DNA of 64,000 nucleotides from an uncultured Gammaproteobacteria bacterium (GCA_947258785.1 CAMYJT010000001.1:248001-312000), one strand, 5' to 3'; numbered from the stretch's first letter, positions 17,702 through 26,697 are shown. Program-made: numbers and translations. Notes: generated by a model from the sequence alone, not told the origin.

Positions 17702-19609
17702 TCATGATCCAACAACCCCGCCGTCCCGCCTGGCGATCGCCACCACGGCTGGTCGTGGCGGGTGGTTCGACCGAAAATCCGGCCATCGCGTTGCCGGGAA
17801 ATCGAATGTCGAACCCTCGGCAGGGTGTTGTATGGAGCAGAACAAAGTGGCGTTGTCCGGCGAAAATCTTGGACCGCTCACCTCCCCGCCGATCGGGGCA
17901 CGAAGGAAATGCCGGGTCAGCGCGCGCCCAGCGCCGAACACGTCACACGCCCAAATACCGTCCGCAAATCCCAGAACGTTGGCACCGTCGGTAGTCATCC
18001 ACAAACGACCGCGATTGTCGAACGTACAGTTGTCGGGGTTCACCAGCCAACCATGCTCCGTCGTTCCTTCATGGTACTGGGCCCGGTGCGGCGCGGTGTT
18101 CGGGTCACCGGCTAGAATAAACAATTCCCAGTCGTAGATTGAGGCGCTGTGATCGCCACCTGGCGGGGTGAGTTCGAGTACGTGCCCGAAGTGGTTTCGC
18201 GACCGTGGATTGGCCGCATCCTGCTCGGCGCGCTGCCGCATAGCATTACCGGTTAACATGACGAAAACCGTTCCGGTGACCGGATTGACCTCCATTCCCT
18301 CGGGCCGATCCATCCTGGTCGCGTTCATCAGGTCAGCGGCCTTGCGCAAATCGATGACGACATCCCCTTGGTTGTTGAATCCATTGTTTTTCACCAACGG
18401 GCCGAGGCCATAGACCAGGGGGTGCCAGACGAGCTTTCCGTCCGGTGTAAACTCGGCAACCGACAATTCTCCCTCGTCCAACAAGTCGAAGTTGGCCGCT
18501 CGGTTGTCGGGCCGATACCGATTCCGGGTGACGAATCGGTAGATGTACTCGTACTCCTGATCGTCGCCCATATAGCACACGATCCTGCCATCCTGGTTCC
18601 GCCAAACCCCACAACCCTCGTGCCGGCAACGCCCCAGCGCCGTGCGCTTAACGGGCGTGGACATGGAATCATAGGGATCGACTTCGACAATCCAACCCGC
18701 ATGAAGAGGTGCATTGGGATTCTCGGCTAAGTTCCATTGGTGGTAGTACCGCCCCCAATTCAACTCCAACGTCACCGGTCGAAAACCAAAGCGACGGTAG
18801 TTTTCCTCTTCGGCCAGGCCGCGTATGTCACCGTAAAAATATTGCTGGACGTTTTCCTCGGCGGTGAGCACCGTTCCCCAAGGCGTAACACCTCCTGCAC
18901 AGTTTGCGAACGTCCCTTGAGTCTGGAGGCCATGCCTGGAATACACGGTCCGCATGCGGTCGTGACCCGCGGCAGGTCCGCTGAACCGCATGCGGGTGAG
19001 TGGCGTAATGCGGCGGCTCACCCGGGACTCCGGGACCCGCTTCCAGCCACCCGCGTTCTGCCGGATTTCCACGATCGACATACCGTGCGCCATGATGTCC
19101 ACCGCTGTCTGCTCCGCCGACAGCTGGTGATACGCCGGACTACGGGGAAACATCAACCGGGGATTGGTGTATTCGTGATTGACCACCAGGACACCGCGAC
19201 CGGAGGCAACCCCGCCTACAGCGACCGGTAAGAACGCCAGGTAGTCATTGTTGTAGCCGAATTGCAGCTGCTGGGCATCGGCGGTTTGCCGGGTGGGATC
19301 AAAAGCTGGCGCGTTCGGTAAAACCGGGTCGCCCCAACGGATCACTACTTGCGCACGATAACCGGCGGGCACGTGCAGCTGTTCATCCAGCCCGCGGCGC
19401 AGTTCCTTGAACCCAAGGCTGGAACCGGGGTACACCGACTCAGTTGCCGCAGACCGCAACCCCGGCGCCCGCAGGGAGAGCGCCGCGACTCCAAGGACCT
19501 GGAGGACCTGGCGTCGTGGCACGTGCAGCGTCAATATCTGTTCGAAGGTCGGGGCGTCGATGGGGCTGGCAGAATCGTAGTTGGTAGGGCACATATCAAA
19601 AAAAGGCAC
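17702..19609 (-). CDS. PhoX-like phosphatase (DUF839 family)
   Basis: Up to 635 residues; start GTG 19609 or ATG 19594. The family contains calcium/iron-dependent alkaline phosphatases of the PhoX type, exported by Tat. Residues 30-50 show a twin-arginine-like stretch (VPRRQVLQVLG) followed by a hydrophobic run, consistent with Tat export to the periplasm. Family features: VVNHEYTNP, the Cys-containing FANCAGGVTPWGTVLTAEEN, and MDRPEGMEVNPVTGTVFVML, with late GRLWMTTDGAN and RFSPDNATLFCSIQHP. No phosphate-regulation (Pho) box was recognised. Substrate is unproven; phosphomonoesters are the family norm. Gene is 32 nt downstream of cytochrome c4 on the same strand. Confidence 0.85.
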   Translation of the reverse strand: MPFFDMCPTNYDSASPIDAPTFEQILTLHVPRRQVLQVLGVAALSLRAPGLRSAATESVYPGSSLGFKELRRGLDEQLHVPAGYRAQVVIRWGDPVLPNAPAFDPTRQTADAQQLQFGYNNDYLAFLPVAVGGVASGRGVLVVNHEYTNPRLMFPRSPAYHQLSAEQTAVDIMAHGMSIVEIRQNAGGWKRVPESRVSRRITPLTRMRFSGPAAGHDRMRTVYSRHGLQTQGTFANCAGGVTPWGTVLTAEENVQQYFYGDIRGLAEEENYRRFGFRPVTLELNWGRYYHQWNLAENPNAPLHAGWIVEVDPYDSMSTPVKRTALGRCRHEGCGVWRNQDGRIVCYMGDDQEYEYIYRFVTRNRYRPDNRAANFDLLDEGELSVAEFTPDGKLVWHPLVYGLGPLVKNNGFNNQGDVVIDLRKAADLMNATRMDRPEGMEVNPVTGTVFVMLTGNAMRQRAEQDAANPRSRNHFGHVLELTPPGGDHSASIYDWELFILAGDPNTAPHRAQYHEGTTEHGWLVNPDNCTFDNRGRLWMTTDGANVLGFADGIWACDVFGAGRALTRHFLRAPIGGEVSGPRFSPDNATLFCSIQHPAEGSTFDFPATRWPDFRSNHPPRPAVVAIARRDGGVVGS

Positions 19610-19641
19610 GTCCCATGTATTGCTCCACCCCGCGTCGGGGG

Positions 19642-20259
19642 CTATTTTAGCCCGTGCATATACACCGTCACGTCGTCAATCTGCTGTTCCGACATGCGAA
19701 ATGCAATTTTCGACATTATGCTCCGGAACCCACTGCGCTTGCCCGATTTGAACGCCCACAATTGAGACTTCAGATACTCTCTGTTCTGGCCAGAAACACG
19801 CGGAAAGCGGCGTGGAACACCATGGCCTTGCGGACCGTGGCAGCTCATGCAGGCGGCGACTTTCATCGGGGCATAGCCTCCCCGGTACAGGCGCTCGCCG
19901 CGGCGAGCTGCGTCGAGTTCCTCCTTCGGGACCGCCCCTGGTCTTGGGACCTGATGGATGTAAAACGCGTCCAAATCGGCCATGTCCTGCTCAGACAACC
20001 CTGCGGTAATCCCGGCCATCAGCGCATTTTCGCGCTCACCAGACTTGAACTGTGCCAATTGGTCCGCGATGTATCCCGGCACCTGTGCCGCGAGATTTGG
20101 ATAACTCGGATTCGTGCTGTTTCCATCCACGCCATGGCAAGCCGCACATACTTCGGCCTTTTTTTCGCCAGCGGCCGCGTCGCCAATCAGGCTAGCAGCC
20201 AGACTAGCCATCGACAGCGACGCCAAGCAGGCACCCAGCACAATGTGTCTTATCATCAA
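19642..20259 (-). CDS. Dihaem cytochrome c4
   Basis: A 205-residue periplasmic electron carrier with a signal peptide (cleavage near SLAAS), two CXXCH haem sites (CAACHGVDG and CMSCHGPQG) and two similar halves, as in cytochrome c4. Axial Met candidates follow each half (NALMAGI and RSIMSKI). A strong GGAGGCGTT ribosome-binding site precedes ATG 20259. It likely hands electrons to a terminal oxidase. Divergent from engB, the arrangement seen in Pseudomonas. Confidence 0.95.
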   Translation of the reverse strand: MMIRHIVLGACLASLSMASLAASLIGDAAAGEKKAEVCAACHGVDGNSTNPSYPNLAAQVPGYIADQLAQFKSGERENALMAGITAGLSEQDMADLDAFYIHQVPRPGAVPKEELDAARRGERLYRGGYAPMKVAACMSCHGPQGHGVPRRFPRVSGQNREYLKSQLWAFKSGKRSGFRSIMSKIAFRMSEQQIDDVTVYMHGLK

Positions 20260-20416
20260 CGCCTCCTATTCCCCGATTTTGGCCTTTCACCGGGGACGGG
20301 TAAACTCAATCGTGGCAGCCCGGGTGTCTGCTGCACGCCCGGCTCTGTGGCACCAGGAACCGGTTTTTATATCATCTCGACGCTTTGGTCAAAAATTAAC
20401 GTAGCTGTTGTCCATC

Positions 20417-21046
20417 ATGTCCCCTGACCGAGTCCTGCCACCGTTGCTGCGCCAACCGACCTATCTGATCAGTGCCCACACACCGCGCCAGTGGCCGCCG
20501 GATGAGGGCCACGAGGTGGCCTTTGCGGGTCGCTCCAACGTCGGGAAGTCGAGTGCAATCAATGCGATCACCCGGCGCAACAGACTCGCACGCACCAGCA
20601 AGACTCCCGGGCGCACGCAACAGATCGTGTTCTTCCGGCTCGATCACGGGCATCGGCTGGTGGACCTGCCCGGATACGGCTATGCCAAGGTACCGGATTC
20701 GCTGCGGCAGCACTGGGGTCAGAACATCGAACGGTTTCTGCTTCACCGCAACAGTCTCCGAGGGCTGTTTCTGCTTATGGACATCCGGCGTCCGGGGACC
20801 GAGCTGGACAAACAGATGCTCGATTGGTGCGGCCGGGCCGGACTGCGCGTTCACATCTTGTTGACCAAGGCCGATAAGCTGGGGCGGGGCGGAACTGCCC
20901 AGGCAGTGTTGGAGGCAAAACGGGAACAAAGCCCTGGGGGCGGCCCGGTTTCCGTGCAGGCGTTTTCTGCGGTGAAGGGCACCGGCGTGCCTGCGGCACA
21001 GGAGCTGTTGGTACGCTGGCTGACTGAAGGTAGCGCCGGCAGCTGA
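20417..21046 (+). CDS. engB: Ribosome-biogenesis GTPase EngB/YihA
   Basis: A cytoplasmic GTPase required for late 50S assembly. 209 residues from ATG 20417 (a TTG at 20408 is also in frame). Motifs: G1 FAGRSNVGKSS, G2 TPGRTQQIVFF, G3 DLPGYGYAKV, G4 LLTKADKL and G5 VQAFSAVKG. The 3' end faces a convergent candidate small RNA. Confidence 0.96.
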   Translation: MSPDRVLPPLLRQPTYLISAHTPRQWPPDEGHEVAFAGRSNVGKSSAINAITRRNRLARTSKTPGRTQQIVFFRLDHGHRLVDLPGYGYAKVPDSLRQHWGQNIERFLLHRNSLRGLFLLMDIRRPGTELDKQMLDWCGRAGLRVHILLTKADKLGRGGTAQAVLEAKREQSPGGGPVSVQAFSAVKGTGVPAAQELLVRWLTEGSAGS

Positions 21047-21071
21047 TCTCTCGGCATCGAGGGCCGCAAAG

Positions 21072-21108
21072 AAAAAAGCCCCGGACTCAAAGGAGGGTGT
21101 TCCGGGGC
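21072..21108 (-). terminator. Intrinsic terminator of the candidate small RNA
   Basis: An 8-bp GC-rich stem, GCCCCGGA (21078-21085) pairing with TCCGGGGC (21101-21108). It is followed on the minus strand by six T residues (21077-21072) and then CTTT. On the plus strand there is no T tract, so it reads leftward. Confidence 0.72.
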
Positions 21109-21188
21109 ACTAAACGCTTCGATTCCGCGATGAACAGAATCTACCCGCTCAGGGAGGGAGAGCGGGAGGACGACCTCCAAGTCGACCT
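21072..21188 (-). ncRNA. Candidate small RNA at the Spot 42/ErsA position
   Basis: About 117 nt inferred from a sigma-E-like promoter (21222-21195) and an intrinsic terminator (21108-21072). The transcript would contain a 7-bp hairpin (21166-21144) with the loop UCCCUCCCU, then a spacer, then the terminator hairpin, whose loop contains CCCUCCUUUGAG. Both loops are complementary to Shine-Dalgarno sequences, a pattern seen in RNAs that block translation starts. It points at the 3' end of engB on the side where polA lies, as spf does in E. coli and ErsA in Pseudomonas. No match by sequence is claimed; expression is inferred. Confidence 0.5.
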
Positions 21189-21194
21189 ACAAAG

Positions 21195-21222
21195 TATGAC
21201 CTAGCGGTTGGGCCAAAGTTCC
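21195..21222 (-). promoter_or_regulatory. Sigma-E/AlgU-like promoter for the candidate small RNA
   Basis: On the minus strand GGAACTT (21222-21216) and GTCATA (21200-21195) are separated by 15 nt. The -35 equals the extracytoplasmic-stress sigma consensus, the spacing is the usual one, and the -10 is close to GTCTAA. A start is expected near 21188. Confidence 0.5.
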
Positions 21223-21482
21223 ATACCGGCTCAAATATAAATCTAATGTAAATTTTGGTAACACCTTGGTGCGGGCCGATGACACCCCCGCACGAGGCCC
21301 TCCATAATCCACATCCTGATTCAACGGCCGAATGTCCGGGGTAGGGCGCCCCCCCCATTACATCCCCCAGCATCAAGATTTGATGCGAGTCCTGCCCCGG
21401 GCTATCTTTACAAACAACAGCGCAGTCGGCATAGTCAATCACTACAATAACCCCAAATACCCGGTTTTCACAGGCGGCACGT
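21223..21482. other. Non-coding gap before the M14 peptidase gene
   Basis: About 260 nt with no convincing gene on either strand. It includes a run of eight C residues near 21350 and ends at the start of the peptidase gene. It presumably holds that gene's promoter, which I could not assign. Confidence 0.4.
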
Positions 21483-22586
21483 ATGGATCTCAAGCTGCTC
21501 TCTATAGTGCTCATCACGCTGGTGCTGCTTACCCAGGCGTGTACATACCGATTTCCGTCGGCCACCTTGCCGTCCGAGGAGACCGTCAGCAGTCCCGACC
21601 CAGTGCCAACGGTTCGCCCATCACCGTCAACGCCCGACAACACGCCGGAACCAGCGGATACGCGACCCGCGCCGCTGCTAAAACCACCACCGCCGGCGGT
21701 CCTTGCCCGACCCCATCCGTCACCGACGGCACCGGCACCGCCGCCGCTGTCACGTAACGCGTCCGACAAGGTGGAGCGCACTTGTCAGCGTATTGCCAGG
21801 AAACTCGCCAGTGTCAGCCTGATGGAGTGTCTGACGGCGGGTCTAAGACCGTCCAGGCACCATTCGGTTAACGGGATTCCGATCCTGGTGACTGAGTTTC
21901 CGGCGCTGCGCTCACGCGAGCCCCTGGGGCGCGTGCTGCTGATCGGCGGGACCCACGGCGATGAATTGACCTCGATCAGTCCGGTCTTCAAATGGGTACA
22001 TAAGCTCCAGAAACACCACTCCGGTATGTTCCATTGGCGCGTCGCGCCGGTGGTCAATCCGGATGGTGCCTTATTGAAAAGATCGGTGCGCATGAACGCC
22101 AATGGTGTAGACCTCAACAGAAACCTACCCACCCCGAACTGGACTCGGTTGAGCCGCGAATATTGGTTGGTAAGGACGAAACGCAATCCCCGCCGCTACC
22201 CCGGCCAACACCCAGCGAGTGAGCCCGAAACGGTGTGGCTGGTTGAGGAAATAGATCGATTCAAACCCGACATTATCGTCAGTCTGCATGCCCCGCACGG
22301 AATCGTGGATTATGACTCCCACGATCGGCGCGCCGCACCCCACCGTATCGGCATTCTGCACCGTGATTTCCTTGGCACATTTCCGGGATCATTAGGAAAT
22401 TATGCCGGTGTCCATATGGGCATTCCCGTGGTCACACTTGAAATGCCGCATGCTTATGTCATGCCCACACCGCAGCAAATCAACCAGATTTGGATCGACT
22501 TGGTCTACTGGCTGCAGCAAAACGTGCCAAAAGTGAAAAGGGCGAGGCAGCGACTCAACGGCGATCGGCTCTCCAGCCTCTATTGA
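21483..22586 (+). CDS. M14 zinc carboxypeptidase lipoprotein (murein peptide amidase-like)
   Basis: A 367-residue probable lipoprotein: hydrophobic signal ending VLLTQAC, then a Pro/Ser/Thr-rich linker (about 25-92) that can span the periplasm. The catalytic domain is M14: zinc ligands His158 and Glu161 in GGTHGDELTS, DLNRN (substrate binding), His269 in VSLHAPHG and the general base Glu320 in VTLEMPHA. It resembles MpaA-type enzymes that cut peptides from peptidoglycan fragments. Its 3' end overlaps the L,D-transpeptidase gene tail-to-tail by 32 nt. Substrate inferred from family and neighbours. Confidence 0.82.
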   Translation: MDLKLLSIVLITLVLLTQACTYRFPSATLPSEETVSSPDPVPTVRPSPSTPDNTPEPADTRPAPLLKPPPPAVLARPHPSPTAPAPPPLSRNASDKVERTCQRIARKLASVSLMECLTAGLRPSRHHSVNGIPILVTEFPALRSREPLGRVLLIGGTHGDELTSISPVFKWVHKLQKHHSGMFHWRVAPVVNPDGALLKRSVRMNANGVDLNRNLPTPNWTRLSREYWLVRTKRNPRRYPGQHPASEPETVWLVEEIDRFKPDIIVSLHAPHGIVDYDSHDRRAAPHRIGILHRDFLGTFPGSLGNYAGVHMGIPVVTLEMPHAYVMPTPQQINQIWIDLVYWLQQNVPKVKRARQRLNGDRLSSLY

Positions 22587-23799
22587 AGCTTGCCAAGGCG
22601 GTGTCACTGCGACCCTCGAGGATTACACGCCAGCGACCATCCGGTTCATGCTTCCAATACTGTTGTTTGGTCGCCCACCCTCGATAGTTGCCGCTGATAT
22701 AAGGCTGGTCGAGTTCCACCAAAACGGTATTCGGTTCGCCCGGGTAGGCGTACAAACCCAGTACTCCGAATGGCACCTGGATGAATGATTTCTCCGCGTT
22801 GACACGGCGTTTGTGGTCCGCCCGGCGACGATAATCTTTTCCAAGATCCAAAAAATCATTGTCCGAGTCGTGGGCAAGGTAGCGCTCGGTATCCAGACCC
22901 TCCCAATCCCGGCGCCGGGTTTCCAGAACCGACAGGACAGCGTCGCGTCGTGACGCGACCTCCTCCGGGGTCACCCACTCGACCTGCTCGGCGATGATCA
23001 CCGGAGTCCCTGCCACCGGGTTCACGAAATTGCGCAGGGACTTGAAATCTGGATTTCTCAATACTACGCATCCGTCGCTGGCCCTAGGCGCGCGACTATC
23101 GAGGTCGGGCGGGCTGCCGTGCAGCCAAATCCCATGGCCGGTCCGTTCGCGCCGGCGGTCCAAAGCGTTCGGATAATCAATGGGAAAGGCGCCGGCCCCG
23201 TACCAATCAGGCAAATCAGAGCCAGACAAAAATTCAGTGACGCGATACACACCTACCGGTGTTCGTTGGTCTCCCTCCTTCATTTTACCCGGACCGTTAA
23301 GGCCTATGGATACGTAATAATCGCGAATCAAGGTAGGGTGACCAGCACGATTTTCGTAAACGTACATGCGCGACATGCCGAGATCGACAAGCACCACATA
23401 GCGATGCAGACCGGGATACAGCAGATTGGCGGGGAGCATCCCCAAACGACTCTTAGCCGGGCCTCGTCGATATCTCCACCGCACCAAGGCTTCATCACGC
23501 CGAACCTCGGTCGATGCCTGGTGGCTTACCTTCGGCGTGCCACTAAACCATTGAATCGAGCCCGCCATCAGCAGCTTACCGTAGACGAACTCGGTCAACG
23601 GCCTGTTCGGGTACCGTCCCACCGGGCCTCCGAACTCATTGAGCACGTTTTCAAGTCCGGATTGCTGACTGCGATCCAAGGTGTCGATCAGCCGCCGCTG
23701 GTAACCATTATCGGCATGACCAATCATCGAACCGCACAACGACAACGCCAGGACAAACCTGCGGAACAATGGTTTAAGAGTTGCCGGCAATGGTCTCAT
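22555..23799 (-). CDS. L,D-transpeptidase with NTF2-like C-terminal domain
   Basis: A 414-residue periplasmic peptidoglycan enzyme. It has an N-terminal signal (FVLALSLCGSMIGHA), a YkuD catalytic domain (about 130-275) with GHGIWLHGSP and the nucleophile Cys244 in ASDGCVVLRN, and a C-terminal domain (about 300-400) with the layout of the NTF2-like module in Cds6-family transpeptidases. These enzymes form 3-3 crosslinks or attach proteins to the wall; which one is not decidable here. The start overlaps the upstream TPR gene by 26 nt, implying coupled translation. Confidence 0.87.
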   Translation of the reverse strand: MRPLPATLKPLFRRFVLALSLCGSMIGHADNGYQRRLIDTLDRSQQSGLENVLNEFGGPVGRYPNRPLTEFVYGKLLMAGSIQWFSGTPKVSHQASTEVRRDEALVRWRYRRGPAKSRLGMLPANLLYPGLHRYVVLVDLGMSRMYVYENRAGHPTLIRDYYVSIGLNGPGKMKEGDQRTPVGVYRVTEFLSGSDLPDWYGAGAFPIDYPNALDRRRERTGHGIWLHGSPPDLDSRAPRASDGCVVLRNPDFKSLRNFVNPVAGTPVIIAEQVEWVTPEEVASRRDAVLSVLETRRRDWEGLDTERYLAHDSDNDFLDLGKDYRRRADHKRRVNAEKSFIQVPFGVLGLYAYPGEPNTVLVELDQPYISGNYRGWATKQQYWKHEPDGRWRVILEGRSDTALASFNRGWRADRR

Positions 23800-24835
23800 T
23801 AATGATTTTCCAACCCTCTGACTGACGTTCCAAGGTGAGCGTCTTACGCACGACGTCTCTGAAACTGTCGGAACGATATGACTGTTGGAAAGAAACCTTT
23901 GCAGTACGCCCGTTTAGAGACGTATTGAATTTGTTGAGGTTAACTCGAATGCGCTTTTTTTTGGTGATACGGAGCCGGCGCTGTTGCTCCCACTGTGAAC
24001 GACTCATGTTGGGGTTCGGGCGAAAGTCAGCGCTGTAAAACGACAAATACGTTTTAACGTCTTGGTCTGACCATGCCCTGGCCCAGCCCTTTACCACCGC
24101 TAACAGCCGGCTTCGTTCATCGTCCACCGGGTCAAGTGGAGACTCAGGCGGGGAGGTGGCAACGGCGACGGTTGTCGCGGTGACTTCCACCTTCGGTTTG
24201 CGGGGTTGGACGTCCGGCTCAACTACCCTTTCAACGGGGGGAGATTGCGCCGGTGGCGGTTCCACCGCCGCCAGCGAAGTCGCCGGGGCCTGCGCCGAGG
24301 CCAGTACTGCCGGTGGCGGGGCTGGTGACCAGGAGTCCAGTGCCACGGAGACTTCAAGTCGCGGTGTTACGGTCTCTCCATTCAACGACAGTGCGTTTTG
24401 ATAGGCACGGCTCGCCATCGTCGCGTGCAGGCTAAGCAGATTTTCGTAAATCTTCCCATAGGTCGAGTGTGCTCTCAGTGCCTCGATCAGCACAGCACGA
24501 GCCCTCTCATACTGCCCGCCATCGGCATAGACTGCCGCCAGGTTCATGTAAGGTTCCGGCAGAGACGGATAGTGTTTGTTCAGCCGTTGATAGACCTCAA
24601 TCGCTTGTGCTCTCTGTCCAGACAGTTGGTGGGCCCTGGCCAGCAAAAACAGCGCGCGTGGGTCGTCGGGGTGGCGCTCCAGGTGGCCGCGAACTTGGGT
24701 CAGCGCCGCGCTGGTGCGGCCCTGTTCAATCAGCGCTTCGACGTCGTCAAGCGCAGCGTCACCCCGGGCTGTCAGAGAGATCGACGACAGTCCGAGTAAA
24801 ACGGTCGCAATGCGTAACCAGTATATGGTGGTCAT
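23774..24835 (-). CDS. TPR protein with Cds6-like NTF2 C-terminal domain
   Basis: 353 residues: signal peptide (to about 25), about three TPR repeats (28-135), a Pro/Ala-rich linker (170-245) and a C-terminal NTF2-like domain starting VVKGWARAWSDQDVKTYLSF, with the PNPNMSRSQWEQQR segment often seen in this domain family. The TPRs suggest a protein-binding scaffold in the periplasm. It is upstream of and overlaps the L,D-transpeptidase gene, whose product ends in the same domain type, so the two may work together in wall remodelling. No enzyme activity is predicted. Confidence 0.8.
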   Translation of the reverse strand: MTTIYWLRIATVLLGLSSISLTARGDAALDDVEALIEQGRTSAALTQVRGHLERHPDDPRALFLLARAHQLSGQRAQAIEVYQRLNKHYPSLPEPYMNLAAVYADGGQYERARAVLIEALRAHSTYGKIYENLLSLHATMASRAYQNALSLNGETVTPRLEVSVALDSWSPAPPPAVLASAQAPATSLAAVEPPPAQSPPVERVVEPDVQPRKPKVEVTATTVAVATSPPESPLDPVDDERSRLLAVVKGWARAWSDQDVKTYLSFYSADFRPNPNMSRSQWEQQRRLRITKKKRIRVNLNKFNTSLNGRTAKVSFQQSYRSDSFRDVVRKTLTLERQSEGWKIINETIAGNS

Positions 24836-24911
24836 TGTTACTTATTCGCCGAATCGGTCGCCAAACTAAACCGAACCTTGAACGCAACATGTTAACAGGC
24901 GCCAAGCCCAT

Positions 24912-26444
24912 CTAAGATTCACGATTGGCACCGGAACTGATGTCTCGCAACTTCATCCATGCCCCCAGTTTCTCCGGCGCACGCACTTTTTTCCATTCGC
25001 CCTGAACCTCCAGCACTTCCACCGAATCACCTTGGCTGAATGTGCCCAATGGGTAGGAACGGCGCGCCGTGGACGGTAGGGGGCGCGCGCGCACGTCCGC
25101 GGCATTAATGGTTCCAGCACCAGAATCGCTGTCGACGTAGCGACCGTATACCCAAACCTCCAGGCCGCCGGGCACCTGGACGTAGACCCAGTCGCCTTGG
25201 CGAAAAACCAGCCGTATGGGACTGTCTGGCGGTAACTCGATGATCGTCGGTAACGATTCACGAGAAAATGGATATACCTTGGCTCCCGCCGGTCCGACGC
25301 GGGTCATACCGGGGACGGCGACGCTTGTTGCCGGCACCATCGACTCCGCCGCATCGTCGACAGCCCGCTCCAGCACTATATTCGCCGCGCGCGCCCAGAC
25401 CCCCAGTCGTTCAGGGGCACGAACCTTCTTCCAATCGCCGTCGACCTCCAGCACTTCAACGGTTTCACCACTGTTGAATGCTCCGAGTGGATACGAGCTG
25501 CTCCCCGTGGAGGGCAAGGGCCGGGCCCGGACGTTGGGACTGTTAATAATGCCGGCGCCGCCGTCACCCTCGACGTAACGACCATACACCCATGCCTCGA
25601 CGCCCCCCGGCACTTGCACATAAACCCATTCGCCATGGCGCAACACGAACCGTACCGGACTGTCAGCCGGCAGTTCCCCCAACACAGGTAACGAGTCTTT
25701 GTAAAACGGGTAGATTTTTGCACCCTGTGGCCCGACACGGGCCGTTTGCACAGTGACCGACCGGTCCGCCGGTACGGTTCGATCCATTGTGGTCGGCGGC
25801 TCCCGCATCTCGGTCGGCGGTGGCGGCATGGGCTGGTCTGATGCCGGACTTTCGTCTGCTGCGGCAACGCTCGGCTCACCCGCAGGGCCGGTATCTGCAA
25901 ACAGTTCGGGATGTTTGTCCTCGAGTACTGCTAAGGCCTTTTCAGCACGGGCATAACCGCTGGACACCGCCCGCCCAAACCATAATACCGCCTTGCTCAA
26001 ATCCTTTTGTGCCCCCTGACCCAGGTAGTAAGCCGTCGCCAGATTGTGCTGTGCGGCACCATAGCCCAGCTCTGCCGCCCGACTCCACCACTGCACTGCT
26101 TGTTTTTGGTCGCGCCTGACGCCCCGTCCCTCCCAATACGCTACACCCAGGTTGAACAGCGAATTAACGTGGTCTTGTTCCGCAGCCTCTCGATACCACT
26201 CCAGTGCCTTATCGAAATCTTCCTGGCGGCCCTGGCCCTTGTGGAACAAAACCGCCATCGAATACTGAGCCTGGGCATTACCTTCGACCGCCAGCGGCTC
26301 CCAGAGTTGCGCCGCGGTCTCGAAGTCTCCGGACTCGTAGGCCTCAAGAGCCCTTTGCATGGCGTCCGATTGAGCGACCGCCGCGCCGGCAACCCCCCAC
26401 GCCAGTAACAGAATGTAACTCTTTGCTCGGCTGCTTAGGGACAT
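24912..26444 (-). CDS. Sel1-repeat protein with duplicated SH3-like region
   Basis: 510 residues. Signal peptide to about 24 (GAAVAQS). Sel1-like repeats span about 30-170 (LFNLGVAYWEGRGVRRDQ, NLATAYYLGQGAQKDL). A Pro-rich linker follows, then two near-identical blocks of about 122 residues at 235-356 and 381-502. Each block has two SH3-like units (GEWVYVQVPGGVEAWVYGRY, then NVRARPLPST...WKKVRAPE). The blocks align without gaps at an offset of 146 residues. SH3b domains of this kind usually bind cell-wall material. It is the first gene of the leftward envelope block after polA. Confidence 0.83.
   Translation of the reverse strand: MSLSSRAKSYILLLAWGVAGAAVAQSDAMQRALEAYESGDFETAAQLWEPLAVEGNAQAQYSMAVLFHKGQGRQEDFDKALEWYREAAEQDHVNSLFNLGVAYWEGRGVRRDQKQAVQWWSRAAELGYGAAQHNLATAYYLGQGAQKDLSKAVLWFGRAVSSGYARAEKALAVLEDKHPELFADTGPAGEPSVAAADESPASDQPMPPPPTEMREPPTTMDRTVPADRSVTVQTARVGPQGAKIYPFYKDSLPVLGELPADSPVRFVLRHGEWVYVQVPGGVEAWVYGRYVEGDGGAGIINSPNVRARPLPSTGSSSYPLGAFNSGETVEVLEVDGDWKKVRAPERLGVWARAANIVLERAVDDAAESMVPATSVAVPGMTRVGPAGAKVYPFSRESLPTIIELPPDSPIRLVFRQGDWVYVQVPGGLEVWVYGRYVDSDSGAGTINAADVRARPLPSTARRSYPLGTFSQGDSVEVLEVQGEWKKVRAPEKLGAWMKLRDISSGANRES
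24939..25742 (-). repeat. Internal tandem duplication within the Sel1/SH3 gene
   Basis: Copies at 25742-25377 and 25304-24939 encode protein blocks aligned at a constant 438-nt offset. Protein identity looks well above half over 122 residues with no gaps, pointing to a fairly recent duplication of a two-domain unit. Confidence 0.8.
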
Positions 26445-26559
26445 TACTGTTTACCTCGTGTCAAACCTTCCAGAAGGGGCTGGAGAGACATTATGGTCGC
26501 CTCGTTGACCGCCCGTCTTATTAACATCGGATATCTCCCAACCTCAGTCAAGCGATTTT

Positions 26560-26565
26560 ATTATA
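26560..26565 (-). promoter_or_regulatory. Candidate -10 box for the Sel1/SH3 envelope operon
   Basis: A perfect TATAAT on the minus strand in the 253-nt gap between polA and the Sel1/SH3 gene, about 115 nt ahead of ATG 26444. The -35 at 17 nt (TTCAGC) is weak. Confidence 0.3.
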
Positions 26566-26697
26566 TTTTTCCGATAAGGCGCTGAATTTCAAGCGCTTCG
26601 TCACCAGAACGTCGCCGCGGCTGTGGCCAGCCCGCGTATTGCGCAAAGAGTCCCAGGGGACGCGAAAGGCGTCGGGCGGGTAACCACAATATGCGGC

